NCBI RefSeq assembly: GCF_024218775.1
Contig: NZ_CP100404.1
Span: forward strand, 806,001-870,000
Source of the DNA: Haloarcula marina
GTDB lineage: Archaea; Halobacteriota; Halobacteria; Halobacteriales; Haloarculaceae
Direction of reading: 5' to 3'
Length of the DNA stretch: 64,000 nucleotides
Shown one piece after another: positions 26,169 to 35,461 of the stretch. The notes under the pieces were generated by a model. It was not told the origin of the DNA and did no database searches. It saw only the letters and a program-made list of their open reading frames with translations. Each line of letters starts with the position of its first letter. Within the stretch, counting starts at the first letter, position 1. A program made the position numbers and the translations under genes.

Positions 26169-27283
26169 GCCCGGTAGATGCCGACGGCCCAGTGGTGTTC
26201 GCCGAGGACCTGATACCCCAGTCCGAGAGTCCCGTCTACCGCGCAGTGCCACCCCTCGCCGTCGTACCACGCGTCGACCTGATGCATGGACCCGGAGTTC
26301 CACCCGAGGCCGCCGGTCCCCTCGACGGCGGGCGAGTCGTGGCGCTCCTCGTCGGCGAACGCCGTCGGCGTCAACTCCGAAATCTCGTACAGTCGGACCT
26401 TCTCACCGTAGCGGGCGGCGCAGTCCTGATAGAACGCGAGGACGCGGTCCTCGAAGACGAGGGGACGACCGCCGGGTCGCCCGGCGCGCACCCGGTTCTC
26501 GACGACGGGGTTCTCGGCGTGGGGCGTCCAGTCGGGTGCCTCGAGGTCGTCGCTGTAGTACGCGTAGAGGTCGCGGCCGTCGCCGACGAGCGCCCACCAG
26601 CGGTCCTCCCACCGGAAGGGGCTGAAGTCGTGCAGCGGCGTCGACGGCCGCACGAGGTCCGCGACGGGGGTCCACTCGTGGGGGAACGACTCGGCGCGGT
26701 ACAGCGTCACGCCCGCCGGTCCCCGCTCTTTGGCCCACCGGTCGGGAACCATGTAGTAGTCGCCGTCCCAGCGAAAGACGTAGGGGTACGAGAGGTGCTC
26801 GTCGGTTTCGAGGACCACGCGGTCGTAGGTCCACTCGTAGCCGTCGTCGCTCTCGGCGTGGGCGATAGCCGCCGTCGGCGTTCGGCGGTGGTTGTACACC
26901 TCGACGAACATGTGCCAGCGGCCGTCGGCGACCAGTAAGAACGGGTCGGCGACGCAGTCGGCGTGGCCGAAGTCCGTCACGTCTCCCGCCGTGAGGACGG
27001 GGTTGACGTCGCCCGCCGGTTCGAACAGCGACGGCGCGCGGTCGGCGTCGTAGGGGTACGTGGGGACCGTGTCGCCCTCGTGGCGACCGGTCAGGTCGAC
27101 GGGGTCCGGTACCCGAGAGGCCGGTGGCGTCCGCATGTGGAGACGCTCTCCGGCGTGCCACGCGACTCGTTCGGCCAGCGTCGACTTCGCGAGGGTCTCG
27201 CGGGCCGAGCGCACGACGGGGTCGAACCGGTACTGCGCGTGTGCGAGCAATCGCGTTCGGGACGTGTCCTCGCCGATAGTCAC
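26165..27283 (-). CDS. GINT1-like (glucosamine inositolphosphorylceramide transferase N-terminal type) beta-propeller protein
   Basis: A 372-aa protein with a GTG start. The sequence is rich in aromatic residues and shows five-blade-propeller-like repeats: CVADPFLLVADGRWHMFVEV, DEHLSYPYVFRWDGDYYMVP and LHDFSPFRWEDRWWALVG. Such repeats are typical of the GH43-like domain annotated as glucosamine inositolphosphorylceramide transferase family in prokaryotes. In polysaccharide loci these proteins accompany glycosyltransferases; the actual reaction in archaea is unknown. A minus-strand TATA-like GTTAAGT lies 25-31 bp before the start, indicating a leaderless transcript. Confidence 0.75.
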   Translation of the reverse strand: MTIGEDTSRTRLLAHAQYRFDPVVRSARETLAKSTLAERVAWHAGERLHMRTPPASRVPDPVDLTGRHEGDTVPTYPYDADRAPSLFEPAGDVNPVLTAGDVTDFGHADCVADPFLLVADGRWHMFVEVYNHRRTPTAAIAHAESDDGYEWTYDRVVLETDEHLSYPYVFRWDGDYYMVPDRWAKERGPAGVTLYRAESFPHEWTPVADLVRPSTPLHDFSPFRWEDRWWALVGDGRDLYAYYSDDLEAPDWTPHAENPVVENRVRAGRPGGRPLVFEDRVLAFYQDCAARYGEKVRLYEISELTPTAFADEERHDSPAVEGTGGLGWNSGSMHQVDAWYDGEGWHCAVDGTLGLGYQVLGEHHWAVGIYRA

Positions 27284-27307
27284 TGCCTACCCGTCCGCTC
27301 CCGGGGT

Positions 27308-27314
27308 ACTTAAC
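27308..27314 (-). promoter_or_regulatory. TATA box for the GINT1-like gene
   Basis: Minus-strand GTTAAGT, 25-31 bp before the GTG at 27283. Confidence 0.55.
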
Positions 27315-27332
27315 CACATACGACCGACACGG

Positions 27333-28658
27333 TCAGAATCCGGTTCCGGCCGTCCCGAGTGCCCGCAGTCCGCCGGTGTTGCCGTCGTTGTGGGTCACGG
27401 TCACGTCGTTGGGCGACCCCTGATACAGCGATGGGTTACTCGGGTCGCCCGGAGCAGAGAGGTTGATCACGTTCGAGGCGATGTCGGCGTCCGCGCCGAG
27501 TTCGATGTACGGGCCGAGCACCTTCCGCGCGGGGCCGCGGCCGTTGTAGTCGTCGTAGCCCAGTTCGTACACGTAGTCGGCGGTGCCGGTGACGTGCTTG
27601 ACCGCGCCGACGAGGGCGGTGCCGTGGCCGCGGAGGCGGACGATAGCGGACGGATTCGAGGGGTTCGTGGTCGGTTCCCAGTGGACGTGACCGAACTCGA
27701 CGACGCTGTCCCACGTCTGGTCGACGGCGACACCCGCCGACCCCCCCATCGTGAGGTAGTCGACCGTCTGGGTGCCGCCGCGGGAGAAGAACACGGTGGT
27801 GTTCTGCCCGCTCACGTTCGCGCTCGGGTAGGCCGCGATGGTCCCGAACCAGTTCGCGGGACCGTACCACGACCGGAACTCGAACAGGCCGTCCTGGTCG
27901 CCCGCGTCACACTCGTAGATGGTGAGTTGGTCGTGGCGGCACTGGAACGGGCCGACGCCCTCGTCGACGCGGTAGACGGAGTTGTTCCACCCCCACAGGA
28001 GGAGGCGACCGACTTTGAGGTCTTGCGTGTCCCTGTTGGTGTGATGGATGGCGACGCCAGTGGGGCCGGTTCCCGCCGGGCCGTTGAGCGCGAACCCGTC
28101 GAGGGCGACGCGACTCACGCCGGACTCGCGGTCGAACAGGATGCCGTCGGCGTCGCGGTCGGTGATGGAGATTTTCGTTATCTCGACGCCGAGACCGATG
28201 ATCTGGGTCTCCTCGTAGGGGCGAATCGGCCCCGTCTCCTCGACGACGCCCGCCGGGAGGCGCACCTCGCCGCCGCCGTTGGCCGCGACGAGGTCCAGTG
28301 CGTCCTGTATCGGGGTGTCGGTCCCCGCTGGGTCGATGGACTGCGGGGCCGAGAGGTTCCGCGCCAGTGCGACTACGTAGCCGTCGAGGAGGAGCGATGT
28401 GATGCCGCTCCCCTCGACGGCCGCCGCGTCGGTCCCGATGGTCCCGAGTTGGGCCCACGAGCCACCGTCGCCGATGTAGACGTTGCCCGTGTCCGTCGCG
28501 AGGAACTTCGCGCCGGATTTGGCGGTGTAGTTCGAGCGGTTGGCATCCGTATCGCGTATCTCCACGTCCGTGTCGATGCGTTCGAAGTTGCGGTTCAGCG
28601 GGAGGTGCCAGTCCAGCGTTCCCGCCGGTGGCGTCTCGTATTGATGGTTGTCTGTCAT
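27333..28658 (-). CDS. Parallel beta-helix protein with tailspike-like N-terminus
   Basis: A 441-aa protein with no visible signal peptide or TM helix. Residues 1-75 resemble the attachment part of viral tail or fibre proteins: GTLDWHLPLNRNFERIDTD, then AKFLATDTGNVYIGDGGSW. The beta-helix entry (TPIQDALDLVAANGGGEVRLPAG) follows. The body then aligns with the lipoprotein at 23930, including NSVYRVDEGVGPFQCRHD, CDAGDQDGL, YGPANWFGT and the C-terminal LRALGTAGTG. It starts 2 bp after the double-LamG gene, so the two are surely co-transcribed, which suggests the products work together. A polysaccharide-binding or -cleaving surface protein is the best guess; the export route is unclear. Confidence 0.72.
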   Translation of the reverse strand: MTDNHQYETPPAGTLDWHLPLNRNFERIDTDVEIRDTDANRSNYTAKSGAKFLATDTGNVYIGDGGSWAQLGTIGTDAAAVEGSGITSLLLDGYVVALARNLSAPQSIDPAGTDTPIQDALDLVAANGGGEVRLPAGVVEETGPIRPYEETQIIGLGVEITKISITDRDADGILFDRESGVSRVALDGFALNGPAGTGPTGVAIHHTNRDTQDLKVGRLLLWGWNNSVYRVDEGVGPFQCRHDQLTIYECDAGDQDGLFEFRSWYGPANWFGTIAAYPSANVSGQNTTVFFSRGGTQTVDYLTMGGSAGVAVDQTWDSVVEFGHVHWEPTTNPSNPSAIVRLRGHGTALVGAVKHVTGTADYVYELGYDDYNGRGPARKVLGPYIELGADADIASNVINLSAPGDPSNPSLYQGSPNDVTVTHNDGNTGGLRALGTAGTGF

Positions 28659-28660
28659 GG

Positions 28661-30673
28661 TCAGGATGTGTCGAGGAAGCCGCCGTACCCGTAGCTTCCG
28701 TAGCCGCGTTCGCCGAACTCGTCGTTCGGTATGGGCGTCGCCGTGGCCGTCGCAGTCGGGGTGAGCGTCTCGGTCAGCGTCTCCGTTATCGTCGGCGTTT
28801 CGCTCGGTGTCGGCGTTGGCGTCGCCGTTTCGGTCGGTGTCGCGGTTGGTGTTTCGGTCGGCGTGGGTGTCGGCGTCGCCCCGCTCTCTTCGACCAGCGC
28901 CGTGACCTCGCTCGCGGTCAGCGCCACGTCGTAGACGCGCACGTCGTCGACGCTCCCCACCAGACCGTAGTAGGAGGTGTAGCCGTTGTCGCCGCGGCCG
29001 ACGTACAGCGAGCGGTCGGTGTGGACCACCGGCCCGGACTGGGAGGTGTCGCGCCCGACTTCCTCGCCGTCGAAGTACACGACGAGAGCCGCGCCGTCCC
29101 ACGTGCAGAAGACGTGATGCCACCGGCCGTCGTTCGTGTCGAGGCCGAAGGGGTTCACCGAGGCGCGGCCGCTCTCGGCGCCGACGTGGGCGCGGAGGCT
29201 GTTCGGCGTCTGCACGTCGACGGCGTAGCCTTCCTCGCCGAAGCGGGAATCGGCCTTCTGGACGACCGTCTGGCTGTTGATGCCGCTGTCGGTGCGGAAC
29301 CACCCGCCGAAGGAGAGTTCGGCGGGCCGGAGGGCGGCGGCGTCGGCCACCTCCACGTAGTCGCTGTTCGAGTCGAACGCGACGCCGGAGGTCCCGAACA
29401 CGCCGTCCGTGTCGAGCGTCGGCGCCCCGCGGAGGAAGCCGTCGGCGGCCCCGACGGCGTCGGCCGCGACGGTCCCACCCGTCTCCTCGAAGCGCCAGCG
29501 GGCGACCGGGGTGGGGCCGTTATCGGGCGTGGGCGTCGGCGTGGGCGTCGCTGTCGGCGTGGGGGTAGGTGTGGCCGTGGGTGTCGGAGTTGGCGTGGGT
29601 GTCGGCGTTGGCGTCGGCGTCGGGGTAGGTGTGGCCGTGGGTGTCTCCGTTGGCGTCGGAGTCGGCGTGGGCGTGGGCGTCGCTGTTGGGGTTGGCGTCG
29701 GGGTTTCGGTCGCCGTGGGTGTCTCCGTCGGCGTGGACGTCTCGGTAGCCGTGGGCGTCGCGGTGGCTGTCGCGGTCGGCGTCGCAGTGGCCGTCGGCGT
29801 CTCGCTCACGCCCTCGGACAGCGCGGTGACCTCGCTCGCCGAGAGCGCCCGGTCGTAGACGCGAACGTCGTCGATAGCGCCGTCCATGTCGTAGTAGGTA
29901 GTGTAGCCGTTGTCGCCGCGGCCGACGTACAGCGAGCGAGTCGTGTGGACGACCGCACCCGACTGCGAGGTGTCCCGGTCGACCTCGGCGCCGTCGAGGT
30001 ACATCACGAGGGCCGTGCCGTCCCACGTGCAGAACACGTGGTGCCACTCTCCATCGTTGGTCCCGATGCCCCACGGATTCACGGCGGCACGCCCGCTCTC
30101 GACGCCGACGTGGGCGCGTAGACTGTTGGGGGTCTGGACGTCGACGGCGTAGCCTTCCTCGCCGAAGCGCGAGTCGGCTTTCTGGAGAACCGTCTGACTG
30201 TTCGCACCGCTGTCGGTGCGGAACCATCCGCCGAAGGAGAGTTGGGCGGGCCGGAGGGCGGCGGCGTCGGCCACCTCCACGTAGTTGTCGGCGCTGGTCC
30301 CGAACTCGTAGGCGCGCGTGTCGTAGACGCCGGGGACGCCCTGCTGGGGTGACCCGCGGAGCGCGCCGTCGTTCCCGCCGACAGCGTCAGTCGCCGTCGC
30401 CCCGGTCCCGTCCAGCGGCCAGTGCGCGCGGAGGCCGTCCCCTGCTCCGACGAGCGCGGGAAGGTGGGGCGCGAACGCCGCCGCCGGTACGTCGTCCGTG
30501 ATGCGCCACGGGAATCCCCCGTAGCCCAGGCGACGTTCACCGTCTCGCGCGCCGAGGCACCCGGCGACAGACGTCGTTCCGAGAGCGGTGAGACCGGTCA
30601 GTTTGAGGAGCGACCGACGACTGAGTTCGGTGCGCTCCCCGTCGTCACCGTCTGGCGGCGGGTCTGGTTCCAT
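28661..30673 (-). CDS. Tat-exported lipoprotein with two LamG domains and Thr-Pro linkers
   Basis: A 670-aa protein. The N-terminus carries [22 protein letters not shown], a Tat motif plus lipobox with Cys39. Two LamG/concanavalin-like domains at about 60-285 and 388-590 are near duplicates ([25 protein letters not shown] and its copy; [22 protein letters not shown]). A Thr-Pro-rich linker of about 100 residues joins them, and a second one (about 598-648) leads to a Gly/Tyr-rich C-terminus ([11 protein letters not shown]) that echoes YGGF just after the lipid anchor. LamG domains usually bind sugars, so it may hold glycan at the cell surface. A minus-strand TATA box is at 30697-30704. Confidence 0.85.
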   Translation of the reverse strand: MEPDPPPDGDDGERTELSRRSLLKLTGLTALGTTSVAGCLGARDGERRLGYGGFPWRITDDVPAAAFAPHLPALVGAGDGLRAHWPLDGTGATATDAVGGNDGALRGSPQQGVPGVYDTRAYEFGTSADNYVEVADAAALRPAQLSFGGWFRTDSGANSQTVLQKADSRFGEEGYAVDVQTPNSLRAHVGVESGRAAVNPWGIGTNDGEWHHVFCTWDGTALVMYLDGAEVDRDTSQSGAVVHTTRSLYVGRGDNGYTTYYDMDGAIDDVRVYDRALSASEVTALSEGVSETPTATATPTATATATPTATETSTPTETPTATETPTPTPTATPTPTPTPTPTETPTATPTPTPTPTPTPTPTPTPTATPTPTPTATPTPTPTPDNGPTPVARWRFEETGGTVAADAVGAADGFLRGAPTLDTDGVFGTSGVAFDSNSDYVEVADAAALRPAELSFGGWFRTDSGINSQTVVQKADSRFGEEGYAVDVQTPNSLRAHVGAESGRASVNPFGLDTNDGRWHHVFCTWDGAALVVYFDGEEVGRDTSQSGPVVHTDRSLYVGRGDNGYTSYYGLVGSVDDVRVYDVALTASEVTALVEESGATPTPTPTETPTATPTETATPTPTPSETPTITETLTETLTPTATATATPIPNDEFGERGYGSYGYGGFLDTS
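28930..30285 (-). repeat. Duplicated LamG-coding segments
   Basis: Segments at about 28930-29345 and 29840-30285 are DNA-level repeats: for example, the stretch gtagccgttgtcgccgcggc occurs at about 28980 and 29906. They encode the two LamG domains, so the gene grew by internal duplication fairly recently. Confidence 0.75.
29524..29815 (-). repeat. Low-complexity Thr-Pro-coding tract
   Basis: About 290 bp of imperfect hexamer-type repeats (gtgggcgtcggc and variants on the plus strand) encode the main Thr/Pro/Glu/Ala linker. A smaller tract lies at about 28735-28880. Thr-rich linkers of secreted haloarchaeal proteins are possible O-glycosylation sites. Confidence 0.85.
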
Positions 30674-30696
30674 GTACCCCTCAGTTTCTTCCCAGC

Positions 30697-30704
30697 AAAT
30701 ATAT
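30697..30704 (-). promoter_or_regulatory. TATA box for the LamG/beta-helix operon
   Basis: Minus-strand ATATATTT 24-31 bp before the ATG at 30673. Confidence 0.65.
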
Positions 30705-30797
30705 CCTTTTCTACCACGATTGTCGAAATATTCTCCGGGGCGTTGCGTCCGGTCCCCCGAATTCGCCGAATCGACGTAGATGCCGCTTTCGGAGGCG

Positions 30798-32597
30798 TTA
30801 CTCGACGGTGACGCTCTTCGCGAGGTTTCGCGGCCTGTCGATTGGACGCTCCTTGGTGTCGGCGACGCAGTAGGCGAACAACTGGAGGTAGACGTTGGCG
30901 ACGAGCGGTTCCAGCAGGCCGAGTTCGGGCACGCCGAAGCCCACCTCGTAATCGCCCTCTCGCCCCGACTCGGAGGCGATGGCGATGACGGGCGCGCCGC
31001 GGGACTGGACCTCCTTGACGTTGTTGTGGGTCTCCTCCGGGCGCGCGCCGTCGGTCAGGACGGCCAAGACGGGCGTTCCCTCGGTGACCAGCGCCAGCGG
31101 CCCGTGTTTGAGTTCGCCCGCCGGGAACCCCTCGGCGTGGTCGTAGGATATCTCCTTGAGTTTGAGCGCCCCTTCCAGCGCGACGGGGGTGGCGAACCGG
31201 CGACCGATGAAGAAGAACGCCTCGCCGCCCGCGTAGGCGTCGGCGACGGCGGCCACTTCGTCCTCGCGGTCGAGGATGGTCTGGACGGCCCCGGGGAGCG
31301 CCTGCAGGTCGTCGAGCAACTGCGCGCCGACCGCGAGGTCGAGTTCCCCGCGGGAGTCGGCCACCGAGAGCGCGAACAGCGCGAGGGTGACGACCTGCGA
31401 GGCGAACGTCTTGGTCGCGGCGACGCCGATTTCCGGCCCGGCCTGAATGTAGAGGGCGTCGTCGCACTCGCGGGCGACGGTACTCCCGACAGTGTTGGTC
31501 ACGCCGAGCGTCCGAATCCCGGTCCGGCGGGCCATCCGCAACGCCCGGAGGGTGTCGGCCGTCTCGCCGCTCTGACTGACGCCGACGACGAGCGTTCGTT
31601 CGGGGTCGCGGCCGCTGCCGACGGTGTACTCGCTGGCGAACTCGACGGTGGCCCGCACGTCCGCGAGCGTCTCCAGCAGTTGCTTCCCGTACAGACAGGC
31701 GTGGTAGGACGTGCCGCAGGCGACCAGTTGAATCTCGTCCACGTCGTCGAGGAAGGACGCCGACAGCGAGAGGTCGAGGTCCACCCGTTCCTCCAGCGGG
31801 TCGATGCGCCCGGCGATGGCCTGCCGGAGCGCCTGTGGTTGCTCGTGAATCTCCTTGAGCATGTAGTGCTCGTAGCCGCCCTTCTCGGCGGCGTCGGCAT
31901 CCCATTCGATGGTCTTGACCGTCCGCTCTACCGGGTCGCCGTCGTGCCACACGGAGACGCCCTCCCGGGTGATGTGTGCCACGTCGCCGTCCTCCAGATA
32001 CGACACCGAGCGGGTGTGTTCCAGCAGCGGCGTCACGTCGCTGGCGATGAAGTTGCCGTCGCTCCCGTGGCCCACGACGAGGGGGCTGTTTCGCCGCGCG
32101 GCGACGATACCGTCGTAGCCCGCCGCGACGACGCCCAGGGCGTAGCTTCCCTCGATGCGGTCGACGACGGCCGCGACGGCCTCGCGGAGGTCGTCGGTCC
32201 GCGTCAGTTCCTCCTCGACGAGGTGGGCGACGACTTCGGTGTCCGTCTCGCTCCGGAACTCGTGGCCGGGCAACTCGGCGCGCAAGTCGTCGTAGTTGCC
32301 GACGATGCCGTTGTGGACGACGGCCACATCACCCGTGCAGTCGGTGTGCGGGTGGGCGTTCGCGTCGGTCGGTTTCCCGTGGGTGCTCCAGCGCGTGTGT
32401 CCGATGCCGCAGGTCTGGGACGAGTCGGCGGGCAGGTCCAACTCGCCGACGAGGCCCACCTGTTTGTACACCGAGAGCGCGTCGTCGACCAGCGCGATAC
32501 CGGCCGAGTCGTAGCCGCGGTACTCCAGTTTCTGCAACCCCGCCACCAGACGTGGCTGGGCGGACTGTTCGCCGACGTAGCCGATGATTCCACACAT
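30798..32597 (-). CDS. glmS: Glutamine-fructose-6-phosphate aminotransferase (isomerizing)
   Basis: A 599-aa enzyme making glucosamine-6-phosphate from fructose-6-phosphate and glutamine. The N-terminal nucleophile Cys2 in MCGIIGYVG begins the glutaminase domain; [17 protein letters not shown] is the family block. Two SIS domains follow ([34 protein letters not shown]), and the C-terminus ends [13 protein letters not shown] as usual. It lies 3 bp downstream of the GlmU-like gene, so the two form an operon feeding UDP-GlcNAc synthesis for the glycan locus. Confidence 0.95.
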   Translation of the reverse strand: MCGIIGYVGEQSAQPRLVAGLQKLEYRGYDSAGIALVDDALSVYKQVGLVGELDLPADSSQTCGIGHTRWSTHGKPTDANAHPHTDCTGDVAVVHNGIVGNYDDLRAELPGHEFRSETDTEVVAHLVEEELTRTDDLREAVAAVVDRIEGSYALGVVAAGYDGIVAARRNSPLVVGHGSDGNFIASDVTPLLEHTRSVSYLEDGDVAHITREGVSVWHDGDPVERTVKTIEWDADAAEKGGYEHYMLKEIHEQPQALRQAIAGRIDPLEERVDLDLSLSASFLDDVDEIQLVACGTSYHACLYGKQLLETLADVRATVEFASEYTVGSGRDPERTLVVGVSQSGETADTLRALRMARRTGIRTLGVTNTVGSTVARECDDALYIQAGPEIGVAATKTFASQVVTLALFALSVADSRGELDLAVGAQLLDDLQALPGAVQTILDREDEVAAVADAYAGGEAFFFIGRRFATPVALEGALKLKEISYDHAEGFPAGELKHGPLALVTEGTPVLAVLTDGARPEETHNNVKEVQSRGAPVIAIASESGREGDYEVGFGVPELGLLEPLVANVYLQLFAYCVADTKERPIDRPRNLAKSVTVE

Positions 32598-32600
32598 GAA

Positions 32601-33761
32601 TTACCCTCTCCGTATCCGCTCGCCACTGTCGATTCGTCCGCGCAGCACGGTGCCGGTGTCTGCCGTCACGTCACGCCCGACGACGGTGCCCGGTGCGACG
32701 GTCACGTTCCCGCGAAGGGTCGTCCGGTCGCCGAACACCGCGCCGAGACCCACCTCGTCGTGGACGGCGTCGCCGATTCTGACCGTCGCGGGGCCGCCCT
32801 CGACGGTGGCGTTCGGGCCGATGACGACCGATTCCCCGACGACGCAGTCGTGGAGCACAGCGCCGTCGCCGATACTCGCGTCCGCCATCACGACGGCGTT
32901 CGAGACGGTCACGCTCGACCCGATGCGGACGTTCTGTCCCAGTGCGGTCCCCGGCAACAACGTGGCCTGCGGGCCGACCGTGACGCCCTCGGCGGCCGCG
33001 ACGCCGTCCGACACCGCCGCCGTCTCGTGGACGCGGGCCGCGTCCACGTCGGCCTCGCGTCCCCGGAGCGCGGCGGCGTTCGCCGTCAGCAGGTCCCACG
33101 GGAAGGTGAGGTCCTGCCACGGCCCGCGGTGCTGGACCGCCGAGAGCGCGCCCGCGTCCGCGAGTCGCTGGAGCGCCGTCGCCATCCCGTAGTCCCCGTG
33201 GTCGCTCGATTCGATGTCCCGGACCGCGTCGAACACCCGAGAGTCGAAGACGTACGCCCCGGCGTTGACGAGGAACGGCGGGTCCGTCGTCGGCGCGGCA
33301 GACACCGAGACGACCGATTCGGCGTCGACTTCGACCGCGCCGTACTCCGTCGGGCGGTCGGACTGGGCCGTCGCGATGGTCGGGGTGCGGGTCGCGTCCC
33401 AGCGGTCCAGTAGCCGCCGGACCAGTTCGGGGCCGACCGGTTGGTCGCCGTGGAGGACGAGGAACGGGCCGCCGACGATGGACTCGGTCTGTGCCAGCGC
33501 GTGGGCCGCGCCGAGTTGGTGGTCTTGCACGACGTACCGAATCGGCACGCCCCAGTCGTCGCCGTCGCCGAAGTGGTTCTGGATGCGCTCTCTGGCGTAG
33601 CCCACCACGAGCACTACCTCGTCGACGCCCGCGTCGACGGCGGCCGTGACCACGGATTCGAGGACCGGTCGATTTCCGACGGGGACCATCGGTTTCGGCC
33701 GTCCTTCGGTCATCGGCCCGAGTCGGCGGCCTTCCCCCGCCGCGAGTATCACCGCACGCAT
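32601..33761 (-). CDS. Bifunctional sugar-1-phosphate nucleotidyltransferase/acetyltransferase, GlmU-like
   Basis: A 386-aa protein starting at ATG (MRAVILAAGEGRRLGPMTEGRPKPM) rather than at an in-frame TTG 15 bp upstream. The N-terminal 230 residues are the nucleotidyltransferase domain with the signature loop at 6-25 and LVLHGDQPVG. From about 240 the left-handed beta-helix of hexapeptide repeats follows (VTVGPQATLLPGTALGQNVRIG; VVIGPNATVEGG). Archaeal members make UDP-GlcNAc or other UDP/dTDP sugars; the exact substrate is uncertain. Operon with glmS. Confidence 0.88.
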   Translation of the reverse strand: MRAVILAAGEGRRLGPMTEGRPKPMVPVGNRPVLESVVTAAVDAGVDEVVLVVGYARERIQNHFGDGDDWGVPIRYVVQDHQLGAAHALAQTESIVGGPFLVLHGDQPVGPELVRRLLDRWDATRTPTIATAQSDRPTEYGAVEVDAESVVSVSAAPTTDPPFLVNAGAYVFDSRVFDAVRDIESSDHGDYGMATALQRLADAGALSAVQHRGPWQDLTFPWDLLTANAAALRGREADVDAARVHETAAVSDGVAAAEGVTVGPQATLLPGTALGQNVRIGSSVTVSNAVVMADASIGDGAVLHDCVVGESVVIGPNATVEGGPATVRIGDAVHDEVGLGAVFGDRTTLRGNVTVAPGTVVGRDVTADTGTVLRGRIDSGERIRRG

Positions 33762-33855
33762 TCGTCTACCGTCCAAATAAGCATATCTTACCGGTTGTCT
33801 CCCGGCGGCTTATATATTTCCGATGGTCGATGTAGGGCGGTAGGCTCCGACAAAC

Positions 33856-33862
33856 GGTTATC
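33856..33862 (+). promoter_or_regulatory. TATA-like box for the sugar dehydrogenase gene
   Basis: GGTTATC about 27 bp before the ATG at 33886. A second AT-rich stretch (cttatatattt, 33811-33821) between the two divergent genes may also serve as promoter. Confidence 0.45.
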
Positions 33863-33885
33863 TGTCTCCGTCCCCCGGTATCGGT

Positions 33886-35304
33886 ATGGACTTACCGAAC
33901 CGGCAATCGCCCGATTCGCCGCCCGGCCCGTCGCGCCGACGGTTCCTGACGGCGCTCGGGGCCGTCGCGGGGACGGGTGCGCTCGCGGGGTGTTCGTTCG
34001 GGAACCGCGACGCGGCCCGCGACGAACAGACAGACAGTGAGACGGCTGACGGGGGCGACGGCGGCAGCGACACCGGCGGGTCCGGCGGCAACTACTTCGA
34101 ACCCGGGCCGACCGTTCGACTCGAAGAAGTCGCGACCGGTCTCGTCTCGCCGAGCGCCCTCGTCACCGCCGACGACGGAATGGACCGTCGGTTCATCCTC
34201 GACCAAGTGGGCGTCGTGCACGTCCACGACGCCGAGGGCCTCCGCGAGGACCCGTTTCTGGACCTCTCGGACCGACTCGTCGCGCTCGGTGAGGACCTGC
34301 CCAACTGGGTCGCCTACGACGAGCGCGGTCTGTTGGGGTTGGCCTTCCATCCCGAGTTCGCCTCGAACGGCCTGTTCTACGTCCGGTACAGCGCGCCCGC
34401 CGACGACCCGGAACTGGACCACCGCGAACGCCTCTCGGAGTTCCGAGCAACCGAGGACGGCGAGCGCGGCGACCCGGACAGCGAGCGCGTCCTGTTGGAC
34501 CTCCCGTGGGAACGGCCCATCCATCAGGCCGGAAGCATCGAGTTCGGGCCCGACGGCTACCTCTATGCCGCCCTCGGCGACGGCCTGAACCCGTTCAACG
34601 GACAGGACCTCACGCACAACCTCAAGGGAAGCGTCCTGCGACTCGACGTGGACGGCCGCACCGACGACAAACCCTACGGCGTCCCCGAGGACAACCCGCT
34701 CGTCGGGCAGGACGGCCGGGACGAACACTACGCGTGGGGCCTGCGGAACCCGTGGAAGATGGCCTTCAGCGGCGACCAGTTACTCCTCGGCGACGTGGGC
34801 CAAGCCACGTGGGAGGAGGTAAACGTCGTCGAGAAGGGGGCGAACTACGGGTGGCCGCTGAAGGAGGGGTATCACTGTCACGACCCGCAACTGGGGACCA
34901 GCGAGGACGGCGAGTGCGTCGTCGAGTCCGACCGGGGCGAACCGCTGGTCGACCCCGTCTTGGAGTTCCCGCACTTCGACGAGGCGGGCGACGCCGTCGG
35001 GTTCGCCGTCATCGGCGGCCACGTTCACACCGGGTCGGTCGACGCAATCCGCGACTCGTACGTCTTCGGCGTGTTCACGAGTTCGTTCACCGCGGCCGCG
35101 GGCCGCCTCGTCGCGGCGACGCCCCGCGAGGACGGCCGCTGGCCGATGCGAGAGATTCGGGTCGCGGGCGGTCTCGACATCCAGGTCCTCTCGCTCGGCG
35201 TCGACGGCGACGACAGCTACGTCCTCGGGACGCGCGCGGCGCTGAGCGACGGCCCGCTCACGAAACGCGAGGGCGTCGTCTACCGCGTCCGCCCTCCGCA
35301 GTAA
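33886..35304 (+). CDS. PQQ-dependent sugar dehydrogenase-type lipoprotein
   Basis: A 472-aa exported protein. SRRRFLTALGAVAGTGALAGC gives a Tat motif and a lipobox (Cys36). After a Ser/Gly/Asp linker comes a six-bladed propeller of the glucose/sorbosone dehydrogenase family: RGLLGLAFHPEFASNGLFYV, RPIHQAGSIEFGPDGYLYAALGDG, HYAWGLRNPWKMAFSGDQLLLGDVGQATWEEVN and GANYGWPLKEG. Members oxidise aldoses with PQQ, but haloarchaea are not known for PQQ synthesis, so cofactor and substrate are open. It is divergent from the GlmU-like gene. Confidence 0.86.
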   Translation: MDLPNRQSPDSPPGPSRRRFLTALGAVAGTGALAGCSFGNRDAARDEQTDSETADGGDGGSDTGGSGGNYFEPGPTVRLEEVATGLVSPSALVTADDGMDRRFILDQVGVVHVHDAEGLREDPFLDLSDRLVALGEDLPNWVAYDERGLLGLAFHPEFASNGLFYVRYSAPADDPELDHRERLSEFRATEDGERGDPDSERVLLDLPWERPIHQAGSIEFGPDGYLYAALGDGLNPFNGQDLTHNLKGSVLRLDVDGRTDDKPYGVPEDNPLVGQDGRDEHYAWGLRNPWKMAFSGDQLLLGDVGQATWEEVNVVEKGANYGWPLKEGYHCHDPQLGTSEDGECVVESDRGEPLVDPVLEFPHFDEAGDAVGFAVIGGHVHTGSVDAIRDSYVFGVFTSSFTAAAGRLVAATPREDGRWPMREIRVAGGLDIQVLSLGVDGDDSYVLGTRAALSDGPLTKREGVVYRVRPPQ

Positions 35305-35461
35305 CGCGAGACGGTTCGCGAGGCGGAAGTCGTCCAGAGACTGGCGTTCGGGTGGCCGGACCGCCTATCGATGCACAGTCCGAGACAGCCAGTTCCCGAC
35401 TGGGTCGATACGAGAGACGGCGACGGAATCCGCTGCCGTCTACGCCCGGGCCTTCGGTCGG

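Noticed and set aside
27860-29303. Fusion of the beta-helix protein with an upstream Arg/Asp-rich stretch on the minus strand
   Set aside because: The extension is the shadow of the LamG gene in another frame; the ATG at 28658 lies 2 bp after the LamG stop codon and begins recognisable sequence.
29524-29815. CRISPR-like array in the repetitive stretch
   Set aside because: The repeats are short, imperfect and without unique spacers; they encode a Thr-Pro linker in frame.
30780-33413. 877-codon plus-strand frame antisense to glmS and the GlmU-like gene
   Set aside because: It has no domain and Val/Arg/Asp bias of a complementary strand; both minus-strand genes have all their active-site motifs.
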